This document shows, in pieces, positions 33,141-41,747 of a DNA stretch of 41,954 nucleotides. The position numbers were made by a program, and so were the translations under genes. The notes beneath the pieces were generated by a model. It saw only the letters and a list, made by a program, of their open reading frames with translations. It made no database searches and had not been told where the DNA came from. The stretch comes from Eubacterium sp. GTDB taxonomy: Bacteria > Bacillota > Clostridia > Lachnospirales > Lachnospiraceae. Every line of letters begins with the position of its first letter. Position 1 is the first letter of the stretch. Location: positions 1-41,954 of the forward strand of contig JAFVGA010000009.1 of assembly GCA_017475235.1 (NCBI GenBank), read 5' to 3'.

Positions 33141-33177
33141 AAAAAATAACTACCGCATTAGCGGTAGTTATTTTTTT
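33141..33177. terminator. Bidirectional terminator between dnaB and ferredoxin
   Basis: A 16-bp stem (33141-33156 with 33161-33176) closes an ATTA loop, with A- and T-runs on either side. It ends the dnaB operon and the minus-strand ferredoxin transcript. It lacks the conserved loop of the 4123 and 12527 elements. Confidence 0.93.
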
Positions 33178-33184
33178 GATGAGA

Positions 33185-33358
33185 TTAGTCATCTAACTTA
33201 ATTGAATCTGTTGGGCAAGAACCTGCACAAGCACCACACTCGATACATGCAGCAGCGTCGATTTCATAAACGTCGCCAGCATTCTTGATAGCGCCAACTG
33301 GGCAAGTACCTTCACATGCGCCACAACCGATACATCCATCTGTTATTTTGTATGCCAT
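33185..33358 (-). CDS. Clostridial-type 2[4Fe-4S] ferredoxin
   Basis: A 57-residue protein with two CxxCxxCxxxC motifs: Cys 9, 12, 15, 19 and Cys 38, 41, 44, 48, the first three of each set joined with the fourth of the other in two cubane clusters. Both fourth cysteines are followed by Pro, as in clostridial ferredoxins. It is a soluble low-potential electron carrier of anaerobic metabolism. An AAAGGAG site lies seven bases before the ATG. It stands alone behind the histidine-kinase gene (67-base gap) and faces dnaB across the terminator. Confidence 0.95.
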   Translation of the reverse strand: MAYKITDGCIGCGACEGTCPVGAIKNAGDVYEIDAAACIECGACAGSCPTDSIKLDD

Positions 33359-33425
33359 AACTATTCTCCTTTATATTCTTAAATAATACCCATTTATAGT
33401 AGTACAAATTGACTATTTTTTCAAC

Positions 33426-34457
33426 CTATTTCGCCTTACTTATCGAGAATACAAATTCACAACCAGCTCCTTCTGTGCTTATCACATCTATTGTCTCGTT
33501 GTGGGCCATTATGATCTCTTTTACAATTGATAGGCCGATACCATTTCCTGTTTTATCACGACCACGAGACGAGTCTGATTTGTAGAATCTTTGGAAGATT
33601 TTGTCTATTTTATCTGAAGAAATTCCAGGGCCAAAGTCCTTAACTGAACAGTACTGTTTATCTCCACGATTGTATAGCGAAATGATAACTTTCGAATTGT
33701 GATTGCTAAACTTAATAGCATTATCTAGCAAATTATATAAAACCTGCTCATATTTTCCCTTATCACCATTAACCAAGTAGTGTTTGCTAGGGAATTTCAT
33801 AATAATTTCTAAATTCTTCTTATTACATCTTCCCTCGAATGTCTCGACAGCCTCAGTGACTACTTGTTCCATATCGAAATCTTCATAAATTAATTCCAAA
33901 CCTTCAGTGCCATAGCCATCCATCTCCAATAAACCTTCGGTTAAATGCTCAAGTCTGTTTGCTTCAGAAAGGACAGTCTTTAAATAATGGTCGTATTCTT
34001 CTGGTGGAATAGTCCCATCCAACATAGCCTCCAGATAACCCCTAATAGAAGTGAGAGGAGATCTAAAGTCATGCGAGATGTTTGAGATAAAATCTCGCTG
34101 GTAGTCTCTGGTGTTACTCAATCTATCAGACATAATGGTTAAGGATGCCGAAATATCACTCATATCTCTGTCGGTGTCTACCCTAGGGGCTTTGTAATCA
34201 AAATTTCCCATTGCGTATTCCATTGCTGCAGTTCGAATTTTCTTAAGTGGCAAATAGATTAAAAAGCAGTAAATACCGAATGCAATAGCGGAAACGACAA
34301 GCATAGCAATATACATTATCATCATCCCGTGCATGATCAATTTGTCCTCATCCTCGAGAGATAACCATGTTTGTTGATAATAACCGATAAATGCATACCC
34401 CATTATTGCAAACAGAACATAAAATATTATAAATTTTGTTAAAATCGATACTTTCAT
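33426..34457 (-). CDS. Membrane sensor histidine kinase
   Basis: A 343-residue kinase partnering the OmpR-type regulator one base upstream. Two transmembrane helices (about 8-26 and 44-68) flank a very short outer loop of some 17 residues, so it likely senses within the membrane or through a partner. A HAMP-like linker (69-120) is followed by the dimerisation domain with the phospho-acceptor H129 in NISHDFRSPLTSIRG (126-140), then the ATPase: N box LLDNAIKFSNH, G1 VKDFGPGIS, F box IFQRFYKSDSSR and G2 GNGIGLSIVK. The architecture resembles BceS-like or intramembrane-sensing kinases in loop length, but no transporter is adjacent. Confidence 0.9.
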   Translation of the reverse strand: MKVSILTKFIIFYVLFAIMGYAFIGYYQQTWLSLEDEDKLIMHGMMIMYIAMLVVSAIAFGIYCFLIYLPLKKIRTAAMEYAMGNFDYKAPRVDTDRDMSDISASLTIMSDRLSNTRDYQRDFISNISHDFRSPLTSIRGYLEAMLDGTIPPEEYDHYLKTVLSEANRLEHLTEGLLEMDGYGTEGLELIYEDFDMEQVVTEAVETFEGRCNKKNLEIIMKFPSKHYLVNGDKGKYEQVLYNLLDNAIKFSNHNSKVIISLYNRGDKQYCSVKDFGPGISSDKIDKIFQRFYKSDSSRGRDKTGNGIGLSIVKEIIMAHNETIDVISTEGAGCEFVFSISKAK

Positions 34458-34458
34458 A

Positions 34459-35160
34459 TTATTTCTTCAATTCAAATTTGTATCCTACGCTCCAGACAGT
34501 GGTGATTGCCCACTCGTCAGTCTCTGGAAGTTTCTCACGAATACGCTTAATGTGAACGTCTACAGTTCTTGTGTCCCCTGCAAAGTCATAACCCCAAATC
34601 TGCTCTAGTAGCTGCTCGCGGTTAAACACTTGGTTAGGAGAAGATGCCAAGAAGTAGAGTAGCTCAATCTCTCTAGGAGTCATCTCGACAGGTTTTCCCT
34701 TATATATAACCTCGTAGTTTGAAAGATTGATAGTCAAATCTTTAAACTCTAAAACTTTGTCTTCCTTTTCTTCAGGCGCAGCAGTAGGCTCTTGGTAGCG
34801 TCTAAGAACTGACTTAACTCTAGCCACTAGCTCCTTAGAGTCGAATGGTTTAATCATATAGTCATCTGCACCCAACTCTAAACCTAAAACCTTATCAAAC
34901 ACTTCAGTCTTAGCAGAAAGCATAATGATTGGAACATTAGATTCTTTACGAATAGTTCTGCAAACATCGTAGCCGTCCATTCCAGGAAGCATAATATCAA
35001 GAAGAATCAAGTCAGGCTTAAAAGATTTCCACGCCTCAATAGCTGATTCTCCGTCGTGTTCTATATGAGTCTCAAAACATTCCTTCGTCAAATACAAAGA
35101 AATAAGATTTGCGATATTTTCATCGTCATCTACTATTAAAATTTTCTTTTTGTCTGCCAT
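34459..35160 (-). CDS. OmpR-family response regulator
   Basis: A 233-residue regulator. The receiver domain (1-120) has the acidic pair D11-D12, phospho-acceptor D55 in LILLDIMLPGMDGYD (51-65), and the conserved Lys in GADDYMIKPFD near 98-108. The winged-helix DNA-binding domain (about 140-230) shows MTPREIELLYFLA, NREQLLEQIWGYDF and RTVDVHIKRIREKL, the recognition-helix region. Sequence is close to VicR/PhoP-type regulators. An AGGAGG site precedes the ATG and the kinase gene follows after one base. Targets cannot be read from the window. Confidence 0.93.
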   Translation of the reverse strand: MADKKKILIVDDDENIANLISLYLTKECFETHIEHDGESAIEAWKSFKPDLILLDIMLPGMDGYDVCRTIRKESNVPIIMLSAKTEVFDKVLGLELGADDYMIKPFDSKELVARVKSVLRRYQEPTAAPEEKEDKVLEFKDLTINLSNYEVIYKGKPVEMTPREIELLYFLASSPNQVFNREQLLEQIWGYDFAGDTRTVDVHIKRIREKLPETDEWAITTVWSVGYKFELKK

Positions 35161-35222
35161 AAATTCCTCCTAGGTATATTGTCGTAAATAAATATTAAAA
35201 AGTTATGAATTATTTTTAAAAC

Positions 35223-37634
35223 TTATTTAAAAGTGACAATAGTGGCTCCGCTTCCTCCTTCGCCAAATGTTCCGTTTCTATATGTATCTACATAATTACA
35301 TTTCTTCAAATAACTCTGAATAGCAGAGCGCAACTTTCCGGTTCCTTTGCCGTGGATGATTGTTACCTGAGGTAGTTTTGCTATGTAAGCATCGTCCAAA
35401 TATTTTTCTAACTCGTTTATAGCCTCGTCCACAGTTTTTCCTATCACATTAATCTCCATAGAGACATCCTGTGCTTTTTGCATTTTGATTTTTCCGCTTG
35501 AGCCTTTCTTAAAGCCTGGAGCCTTAATCTCTGGCTCATCTATAATCTCAAGATCTTTTATGTTTATCTTTGAATTAAGAATGCCCATCTGAACATCCAT
35601 ATTTCCATCTTTGTCTGGAAGAGAAGTGACATGACCGTTTAAGTTAAGGCTTAGAACCTTAACGCCAGTTCCCAGCTTAAAGTCGGATGGCTTATGTTCC
35701 TTAGAACCAATCGAACGCTTGATAGAAGGAGTCTGCACATCCTTTAGCATTTCGCCTATACTTCCTCTGGCCTGTTCCATCTCTTTAGTGTTGGCAGCTT
35801 TCTTTCCCTTATTTATATCAGAGATTGCTTTGTCTGCAGTTTCTTTGGCGTCCTTTAAAATCTTGGCTGCCTCTTCCTTGGCCTCAGATACAATTCTGTC
35901 TCTCTGGGTTTCTAGACGCTTTCTCTTATTCTCGTATTCATTCTTTAGATGAGTGATTTGTGCCTTGTAAGCTGAGATAGTCTCTTGATCTTTTTCAATC
36001 CGCACGCGCTGTTTATCGATTCGCTCTAACACATCCTCAAATTGCTCATCGTCTGAATCTATACGCTCCTTTGCGCCCTCAATAATATCCTCCGAAAGTC
36101 CAAGCTTGCTAGAAATAGCAAAAGCATTACTCTTTCCAGGAAGACCAATCAAAAGTTTATATGTTGGCTGCAATGTCTCAACATTGAATTCGCAGCTCGC
36201 GTTTGAAACGCCCTTTGTCGATAGCGCGTAAAGTTTAAGTTCGCTGTAGTGAGTGGTAGCCATAATGCGAGCGCCCACGTCCTTTAGGAATGAGAGAATA
36301 GATATGGCAAGAGCAGCACCCTCCACGGGATCTGTACCAGCACCTATCTCGTCAAACAAAACAAGTGAGTTGGCATCTGCCTTCTTTAGAATATCCACGG
36401 TGTTTACCATGTGTGATGAGAAAGTACTTAGTGACTGCTCGATACTTTGCTCATCTCCTATATCTGCAAAGACTTCGTCAAAGACAGCGATTTCACTCTT
36501 GTCATCTGCTGGAATATGAAGCCCAGCTTGACCCATAAGAGTTAGAAGTCCGACGGTCTTAAGTGAAACTGTCTTACCACCAGTGTTAGGACCAGTCACA
36601 ACTAGAAGTGTGAAATCTTTTCCTAAATTAACATCGATAGGAACTACTTTTTCTACATCCAAAAGTGGATGACGTCCCTGCTTGATATTTATATATCCGT
36701 GGTCATTAAGAATTGGCATAGTGGCTTTCATTTGTTTAGCTAAAGCACCCTTAGCCAATATAAAATCTAATTTAGTAAGAACTTCCACGTTTGTATAAAT
36801 CTCGTCTATATGTTCAGCGCAGGAATTTGAGAGGTTAGCCAAAATAATTTGAATCTCTTCAGCTTCCTTTGCCGCAAGGTCTCTTAGTTTGTTATTTAAA
36901 TCAACTACAGCCTTAGGCTCTACAAAGACAGTAGAACCTGTGGCAGATTGATCGTGTACTATACCATCCACCTGAGCGCGGTGTTCAGACTTTACTGGCA
37001 CACAGTATCTGCCATCTCTCATAGTGATAAGAGTATCCTGCAAATAGTCTTTGCCGGCCTTTGAATTTACAAAAGAGTTCAACTGAGTGTGAACTCTGTC
37101 GGCTGCAATCTTCATTTGACGGCGGATGTTCTTTAGATTGTGAGAAGCATCGTCCGCTATCTCGTCTTCCGCCAATATACATTTGTCAATTTCAGCCTTT
37201 AGATATGTTAAAGGCTCAATCTGCTCAAAGAGAGGAGTCAAACTATCTGTGTATTCCTCATCAGAATTGTTACTGCCAGACTTTTCGTTAGCGCCAGTCT
37301 TATCCTTTACATCACGTCCATATGTTTTAGCCTCGTTTGAGATTCCAAGTACGGATTTTATCTGCAAAAGTTCGCCAGTTCCAAGAACTGAACCAATCTC
37401 AAGCCTCTTTAGAGGCTCATTGATATCAACTAGGCCCGTAAACCCGAGAGCACCTTTTTTCCAAATGCGAGAAAGTGCATCCTGAGTCTCAATTTGAGCC
37501 TTTTTTATCTCACTTAAATCAGACATAGGCTTAAGTTCTTTGCACATTTTCTTTGCCGCAGACGAACCAGCTATGTCCTCTAACATTTTCGCTATTTTAT
37601 TGAATTCTAAAGTCGATAAAACCTTGCTGTTCAT
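35223..37634 (-). CDS. mutS2: MutS2 endonuclease/ATPase
   Basis: An 803-residue MutS2, which in Gram-positive bacteria acts in recombination control and rescue of collided ribosomes rather than mismatch repair. It lacks the mismatch-recognition domains. Core and clamp helices occupy residues 1-320; the ATPase has Walker A GPNTGGKTVSLK near 347 and DEIGAGTDPVEGAALA in the Walker B region. A long coiled coil (about 515-640), a KOW-like segment, and a C-terminal Smr nuclease domain follow (about 725-803: INVIGKTVDEAI start, IIHGKGTGKLR, GEGGSGATIVTFK end). All are intact. An AAGGAA site precedes the ATG; the gene diverges from yhaM. Confidence 0.95.
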   Translation of the reverse strand: MNSKVLSTLEFNKIAKMLEDIAGSSAAKKMCKELKPMSDLSEIKKAQIETQDALSRIWKKGALGFTGLVDINEPLKRLEIGSVLGTGELLQIKSVLGISNEAKTYGRDVKDKTGANEKSGSNNSDEEYTDSLTPLFEQIEPLTYLKAEIDKCILAEDEIADDASHNLKNIRRQMKIAADRVHTQLNSFVNSKAGKDYLQDTLITMRDGRYCVPVKSEHRAQVDGIVHDQSATGSTVFVEPKAVVDLNNKLRDLAAKEAEEIQIILANLSNSCAEHIDEIYTNVEVLTKLDFILAKGALAKQMKATMPILNDHGYINIKQGRHPLLDVEKVVPIDVNLGKDFTLLVVTGPNTGGKTVSLKTVGLLTLMGQAGLHIPADDKSEIAVFDEVFADIGDEQSIEQSLSTFSSHMVNTVDILKKADANSLVLFDEIGAGTDPVEGAALAISILSFLKDVGARIMATTHYSELKLYALSTKGVSNASCEFNVETLQPTYKLLIGLPGKSNAFAISSKLGLSEDIIEGAKERIDSDDEQFEDVLERIDKQRVRIEKDQETISAYKAQITHLKNEYENKRKRLETQRDRIVSEAKEEAAKILKDAKETADKAISDINKGKKAANTKEMEQARGSIGEMLKDVQTPSIKRSIGSKEHKPSDFKLGTGVKVLSLNLNGHVTSLPDKDGNMDVQMGILNSKINIKDLEIIDEPEIKAPGFKKGSSGKIKMQKAQDVSMEINVIGKTVDEAINELEKYLDDAYIAKLPQVTIIHGKGTGKLRSAIQSYLKKCNYVDTYRNGTFGEGGSGATIVTFK

Positions 37635-37644
37635 AATAATTCCT

Positions 37645-37673
37645 TTGCTTATAATTCTGTAATCAATTATAAT
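37645..37673 (+). promoter_or_regulatory. Promoter of yhaM operon
   Basis: TTGCTT (37645-37650), 17-base spacer, TATAAT (37668-37673), 48 bases before the yhaM ATG. The -35 box is only 4 of 6. Confidence 0.55.
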
Positions 37674-37720
37674 AAAGAATGGATGTTAGGTAAACCCTAG
37701 CGCCTTAGAAAGAGGTATTT

Positions 37721-38668
37721 ATGAATTACATTAATACACTAGAAGAAGGAAATAATATTTCTACCATTTATATGGTAAAGCAAGTGAATCCTGCCACTAC
37801 AAAAGCGGGCAAGGATTACTTGAATGTGGTTTTGCAGGACAAAACAGGCATGCTAAACGCAAAGGTTTGGGAGCCAAACGATCCGGGCATTGATGACTTC
37901 GACAGCCTAGATTATGTTGAGGTGACTGGCGAGATCACATCATTTAACGGAGCGCTTCAAATGAACATTAGACGCGCTAGAAAAGTTGAGATGACAGAAG
38001 TAAACGAGGCAGATTATCTACCTTGCACAGACAAGGACATTAATCAGATGATGGATGAGGTTGTTTCTATAATAGGAACAATTCAAACTGATGATTATAA
38101 GAAACTTCTTGAGGCTTTCTTTGTTGAGGACGAGAAGTTTGCGGCTGCATTTAAGAAAAGCTCTGCCGCTAAGGCTATGCACCATGCTTTCGTGGGTGGT
38201 TTGCTAGAGCACACACTTAATGTTGCTAAGATTTGCGATGGATATTGTAAATTATATCCAGAAATCAATAGAGATTTGTTAATAACTTCCGCGCTTTGTC
38301 ATGACATTGGTAAAGTGGTAGAACTATCACCTTTCCCAAAGAATGACTATACAGACGCCGGACAGTTAATCGGTCATATTGTGATAGGAACAGAGATGGT
38401 GAAGGAAAAAGCTTCAAAGATTGAGGGCTTCTCACCAGTCAGATTAAAAGAACTTATGCACTGCATCTTGTCACACCACGGCGAACTAGAGTATGGCTCG
38501 CCAAAGGTTCCGTCATTAGTGGAGGCTATGGCTTTAAGCATGGCTGATAATACTGATGCCAGAATGGAAATGATGAAAGAGGGGCTAGAAGCCGACCTGG
38601 ACGAAGAAGGATGGACATTAAAATGGAACAACGCCCTAGATAGACGAATTAGAAAAACTAGTGAATAA
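37721..38668 (+). CDS. yhaM: 3'-5' exoribonuclease YhaM
   Basis: A 315-residue enzyme that trims single-stranded RNA, and DNA, from the 3' end, matching the family length. An N-terminal OB fold (about 15-95: AGKDYLNVVLQDKTGMLNAK) binds nucleic acid. The HD hydrolase domain holds the metal ligands in MHHAFVGGLLEHTLNVA (about 157-173), CHDIGKV near 192 and HHGELEYGSPK near 250. It has an AAAGAGG site and its own promoter. YhaM and MutS2 are divergent neighbours here. A terminator hairpin starts at its stop codon. Confidence 0.93.
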   Translation: MNYINTLEEGNNISTIYMVKQVNPATTKAGKDYLNVVLQDKTGMLNAKVWEPNDPGIDDFDSLDYVEVTGEITSFNGALQMNIRRARKVEMTEVNEADYLPCTDKDINQMMDEVVSIIGTIQTDDYKKLLEAFFVEDEKFAAAFKKSSAAKAMHHAFVGGLLEHTLNVAKICDGYCKLYPEINRDLLITSALCHDIGKVVELSPFPKNDYTDAGQLIGHIVIGTEMVKEKASKIEGFSPVRLKELMHCILSHHGELEYGSPKVPSLVEAMALSMADNTDARMEMMKEGLEADLDEEGWTLKWNNALDRRIRKTSE

Positions 38669-38697
38669 AAAAAGGGGCTCGTAATGAGTCCTTTTTG
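38667..38697 (+). terminator. Intrinsic terminator after yhaM
   Basis: A-run and GGGGCTC (left) pair with GAGTCC and a T-run (right) around a GTAAT loop, with G.U pairs. It overlaps the yhaM stop codon. Because the Lgt-like gene starts 13 bases later without a clear promoter, it may be leaky. Confidence 0.65.
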
Positions 38698-38709
38698 CTT
38701 GGAGGATAT

Positions 38710-39495
38710 ATGTGCGAACATTTAAATATTTTTGGATTAGAACTTCCAATGTACGGAATGATGATTCTTCTTGGAATCATTGTTTCTAATGCCGTGGCTC
38801 TTAGCCTTTGTAAAAAGTTTGGCAGGGATAAATTAGAACTTCTTACCATTGAGAGTTATGGAATTATTGGTGCGTTTTTAGGATCTAAAATATTATTTTT
38901 AATTATTAGCTTTAAAGATATTGATTGGTCAGCAGCGGCATCGCTAAAAGGTATAATTTCAATAATATCTAACGGCTTCGTTTTTTACGGCGGACTAGTG
39001 GGAGCAATTCTTTTTATGATGCTATGCGGCAAAGTCCACGACCTAGATGTTTGGGGATATATTAGAGACTTTATATTTATGATTCCAATTATGCATTGCT
39101 TCGGAAGAATAGGTTGCTTTTGTGCAGGGTGCTGCTATGGAATGCCATACCACGGACCTGGACATGTCGTTTTTCCTTACGGCTCACAGGCACCATCAGG
39201 TGAGGAACTATTCCCAGTGCAACTAGTAGAAGCGGCATTAGTTTTAATAATAGGAATTGTACTGTTAGTTTTAAAAATAAAAAAAGATTTCTTCTATACT
39301 ATAGAAACATATTTGCTTACATATAGTGTGGTGAGATTTATTCTAGAGTTCTTTAGATATGATGCTATAAGAGGAGCGGCATTTGGACTTTCCACATCAC
39401 AGTGGATTAGTATTGTTGTATTTATTGGAACGATTATTTCCATTATATATAGAAAAAAGAAAGTGGAGCAAGAAAAAGACGACAAAGAAGATTAA
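38710..39495 (+). CDS. Lgt-like membrane protein (atypical)
   Basis: A 261-residue polytopic protein of the prolipoprotein diacylglyceryl transferase (Lgt) family; canonical Lgt moves diacylglycerol from phosphatidylglycerol to the lipobox cysteine. I start at the ATG at 38710, which follows GGAGG. Seven helices and the RIG signature are visible, but two key positions differ: the HGG motif reads FYGGLVG (92-98), with Tyr for the conserved His, and GRIGN reads GRIGCF (132-137), with Cys for the essential Asn, followed by the Cys-rich CAGCCYG (138-144). It may be a paralogue with another substrate rather than the cell's true Lgt. Confidence 0.75.
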   Translation: MCEHLNIFGLELPMYGMMILLGIIVSNAVALSLCKKFGRDKLELLTIESYGIIGAFLGSKILFLIISFKDIDWSAAASLKGIISIISNGFVFYGGLVGAILFMMLCGKVHDLDVWGYIRDFIFMIPIMHCFGRIGCFCAGCCYGMPYHGPGHVVFPYGSQAPSGEELFPVQLVEAALVLIIGIVLLVLKIKKDFFYTIETYLLTYSVVRFILEFFRYDAIRGAAFGLSTSQWISIVVFIGTIISIIYRKKKVEQEKDDKED

Positions 39496-39501
39496 ATAAT
39501 T

Positions 39502-40986
39502 ATGTACCAGAAAAACGACGAATTAATTGTGACAATTGAAGATCAAGGTATAAACGGAGAAGGCATAGGCAAGGAAAATGGCTATGCCCTTTTCGTGAAA
39601 GATACTGTGATAGGAGACAAGTGCAAAGTAAAGATTATGAAGGCAAAGAAAAACTATGCCTTCGCAAAACTGCTTGAGATTATTGAATCATCCGAGCACC
39701 GCGTGGAAGAAAAATGTCCTGTGGCCAGACAGTGCGGTGGATGTCAACTTCAGTCGATGGACTATGAGACGCAACTTAAGTTTAAAGAAGAGAAAGTCTT
39801 TAACAACTTAAAGAGAATAGGCGGATTAGACACTTGTCAGATTCCGATGAAAGAAATAATCGGAATGGATGAGCCATACTATTATAGAAATAAGACACAA
39901 TTTCCTGTTGGAAGAAATAAAGACGGTGAGATAGCCTATGGTTTTTATGCAGGAAGAACTCACTCTATCATTGAAGCTCCAGGTTGTGTGCTTGGAATGA
40001 GAATAGATGGAAGAGATGTCTGTAAAGAGATTATGGACACAGTCATTTCATTTATGAAGGAAAATGATATTGACCCATACGATGAGCAGACACAGACAGG
40101 TTTCGTTAGACATGTGCTAATTAGAATTTCAGAATCAACAAAGCAGATAATGGTTTGCGTGGTAACTAATTCTAATGAGTTGCCTGAGGCTGACAAAATA
40201 GTTGAAAAACTAAAAACAATTCCAAACATGACAAGCATTTCCATAAACACAAATAAAGAATTTGGAAATGTCATTATGGGAAGCAAAACAGTTCATCTCT
40301 TTGGACCGGGTTATATAGAAGATTCTATTGGAGATAACAAGTTTAGAATTTCACCAGAGAGTTTCTTCCAAGTGAATTCAAAACAAGTTGAAAAATTATA
40401 TGAAAAAGCAATTGAATACGCCGGATTAACCGGCGAGGAGACAGTGTGGGATTTGTACTGCGGAATAGGAACCATAACCCTTTCTATGGCTAAGAATGCT
40501 AAGAAAGTATATGGTGTAGAAATAGTGAGAAATGCTGTCGAGGATGCGAGAAATAACGCTATAATAAACAATATAGATAATGCGGAATTTTTATTGGGCG
40601 CAGCAGAGGATGTTGTGCCTAAGTATTTTAGTGAAAACGATGGTGAGGAGTGCCATCCAGATGTGATAGTAGTTGATCCACCTAGAAAAGGCTGCGACCA
40701 TAATCTTTTACAGACAATGGTAGAGATGAGTCCTGATAGAATTGTTTATGTAAGCTGTGATAGTGCTACATTAGCTCGTGATGTGGCGTGGCTTAAAGAA
40801 AACGGATATAAATTAAATGAAGTGACACCAGTTGATATGTTTCCACAGACGGTACATGTGGAGACGGTAGTTCAGTTGGTCAACATCGGCGTAAAGCCTG
40901 ATTATACGGTGCGTTTGGAGGTTGATGTAGATGAATTCTACAAGACCGTAGGTGAAGAAAAAAGACACTTCGTTAAGCCTGACTAG
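39502..40986 (+). CDS. rlmD: 23S rRNA uracil-C5-methyltransferase (RlmD/RlmCD type)
   Basis: A 494-residue SAM-dependent enzyme of the RumA/TrmA family, which methylates uracils of 23S rRNA. An N-terminal TRAM domain (about 1-60) binds RNA. Cysteines 72, 78, 81 (CPVARQCGGCQ) and one near 162 (APGC) ligate a [4Fe-4S] cluster. The methyltransferase domain has FFQVNSKQVE, the SAM-binding VWDLYCGIGTITLSM and DPPRKGCD, and the catalytic Cys in YVSCDSATLARD near 435. The ribosome binding site is weak. The tail (about 465-494) is longer than in E. coli RlmD. A terminator follows 64 bases later. In Firmicutes a single enzyme often does both U747 and U1939, so the exact target is open. Confidence 0.9.
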   Translation: MYQKNDELIVTIEDQGINGEGIGKENGYALFVKDTVIGDKCKVKIMKAKKNYAFAKLLEIIESSEHRVEEKCPVARQCGGCQLQSMDYETQLKFKEEKVFNNLKRIGGLDTCQIPMKEIIGMDEPYYYRNKTQFPVGRNKDGEIAYGFYAGRTHSIIEAPGCVLGMRIDGRDVCKEIMDTVISFMKENDIDPYDEQTQTGFVRHVLIRISESTKQIMVCVVTNSNELPEADKIVEKLKTIPNMTSISINTNKEFGNVIMGSKTVHLFGPGYIEDSIGDNKFRISPESFFQVNSKQVEKLYEKAIEYAGLTGEETVWDLYCGIGTITLSMAKNAKKVYGVEIVRNAVEDARNNAIINNIDNAEFLLGAAEDVVPKYFSENDGEECHPDVIVVDPPRKGCDHNLLQTMVEMSPDRIVYVSCDSATLARDVAWLKENGYKLNEVTPVDMFPQTVHVETVVQLVNIGVKPDYTVRLEVDVDEFYKTVGEEKRHFVKPD

Positions 40987-41049
40987 AAGAATGAGAAAGA
41001 TAAGTAAAGCATTGATATTTAGGGCATTGGAGAATTGAATACGATTTTT

Positions 41050-41099
41050 AAAGACCTGATTATGATACCAAAAGGGTATTGTAGTCAGGTCTTTTTTGT
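41050..41099 (+). terminator. Intrinsic terminator after rlmD
   Basis: A 10-bp outer stem (41050-41059 with 41085-41094) plus an inner ATACC/GGTAT stem with an AAAAG-type loop, followed by a T-run. It marks the last position at which the sequence looks like the rest of the window. Confidence 0.9.
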
Positions 41100-41332
41100 T
41101 TTGGCAGAAAGGGGGAAAATCTTGAGATGAGAATCGTGTTTTGGGGATTAAGAGCACCACCGGCATATGGTGGGTATAGCCACCATTACAGTGTTGGACG
41201 ATTTTAAAACCTGTATGATATGATGTGTACAACAAACAAATCTGATGGTTATGTTCTTACATCGGCGGTCAGGTTTCATATCACCCACGAAGTTGGAAAG
41301 TTCCGGTGTGTTCAAGTCAGCAGTTGCACGAA

Positions 41333-41378
41333 AATGTAATTCGTTCAAATACTACTACCTGAAATATAAAATTACATT
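41333..41378. repeat. 9-bp inverted repeat upstream of Xre gene
   Basis: AATGTAATT (41333-41341) and AATTACATT (41370-41378) are exact reverse complements, 28 bases apart, the second ending five bases before the possible start at 41384. It could be an operator for the regulator it precedes. Confidence 0.5.
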
Positions 41379-41383
41379 GGGTG

Positions 41384-41725
41384 ATGTCTATGAAATTTGA
41401 ACGCGATGAGCGCAAATTTGATTTCCACGATATAGGGTGCGAGATAAAGCGCAAAAGAGAAACCAGCGGGATGACACAGGATCAACTGGCCTTTATCATT
41501 GACCGTGATCCCCGCACCATCATATATAACGAAAACGACGGTCAGCATCCGAGCTTGAACACTTTTTATCAGATGGTGACAATGTTCGATATATCGGTGG
41601 ATCAGTTCTTTTATCCAGACATGAGCGCAGATGACGCTTGCAAAAAGCGCATCAATACACTTGCTGCATTAACACTTGACCGATTCGGTTATTGGTGCTA
41701 TACTCTAAATAACCGAAACGGTTAA
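41384..41725 (+). CDS. Xre family HTH regulator, 3' end probably replaced
   Basis: A 113-residue protein with an Xre-type helix-turn-helix at about residues 15-72 (IGCEIKRKRETSGMTQDQLA, then DPRTIIYNENDGQHPSLN). Such regulators are common in conjugative elements of gut Firmicutes. GTG 41381, ATG 41384 and ATG 41390 are all possible starts; no good ribosome site separates them. Homologues I know of continue after a KKRIN segment with a helical tail; here, after residue 91, the reading frame runs straight through the promoter and operators of the next gene and ends inside operator 2. That suggests the original 3' end was lost by recombination. The helix-turn-helix is intact and may still work. 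Confidence 0.65.
   Translation: MSMKFERDERKFDFHDIGCEIKRKRETSGMTQDQLAFIIDRDPRTIIYNENDGQHPSLNTFYQMVTMFDISVDQFFYPDMSADDACKKRINTLAALTLDRFGYWCYTLNNRNG
41676..41704 (+). promoter_or_regulatory. Promoter of tetR gene
   Basis: TTGACC (41676-41681), 17-base spacer, TATACT (41699-41704), about 44 bases before the TTG start codon. It lies inside the end of the Xre reading frame. Confidence 0.75.
41679..41724. promoter_or_regulatory. Paired ACCG-N3-CGGT operators
   Basis: Two palindromes share the half-sites ACCG and CGGT with a 3-base centre: 41679-41689, overlapping the -35 box, and 41710-41724 (TAACCGAAACGGTTA, 15 bp perfect outside its centre), just downstream of the -10 box. Their centres are 33 bp apart, close to three helical turns. 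They are well placed for autorepression by the TetR protein encoded downstream. Confidence 0.7.
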
Positions 41726-41747
41726 TATGTAAAAAGGAGGAAATGAA

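Larger units (their letters stand above)
40987..41383. other. Gene-free stretch, likely junction with acquired DNA
   Basis: Apart from the terminator at 41050-41099 I find no convincing gene. Short open frames on both strands have no ribosome binding site or recognisable product. From about 41100 the base composition and word use change (more CAC, CGG, CCG), several small GC-rich inverted segments occur (for example around 41151-41170), and the sequence leads into the Xre and TetR genes. No attachment-site repeat or integrase is seen in the window. Confidence 0.5.

Noticed and set aside
33141-33177. The dnaB/ferredoxin terminator as a third member of the shared-loop family.
   Set aside because: Its loop is only ATTA and it has no outer inverted arms in the gene tails.
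41148-41348. A minus-strand ORF of 66 codons.
   Set aside because: It has no ribosome binding site and no recognisable domain, and overlaps the likely regulatory region of the Xre gene.
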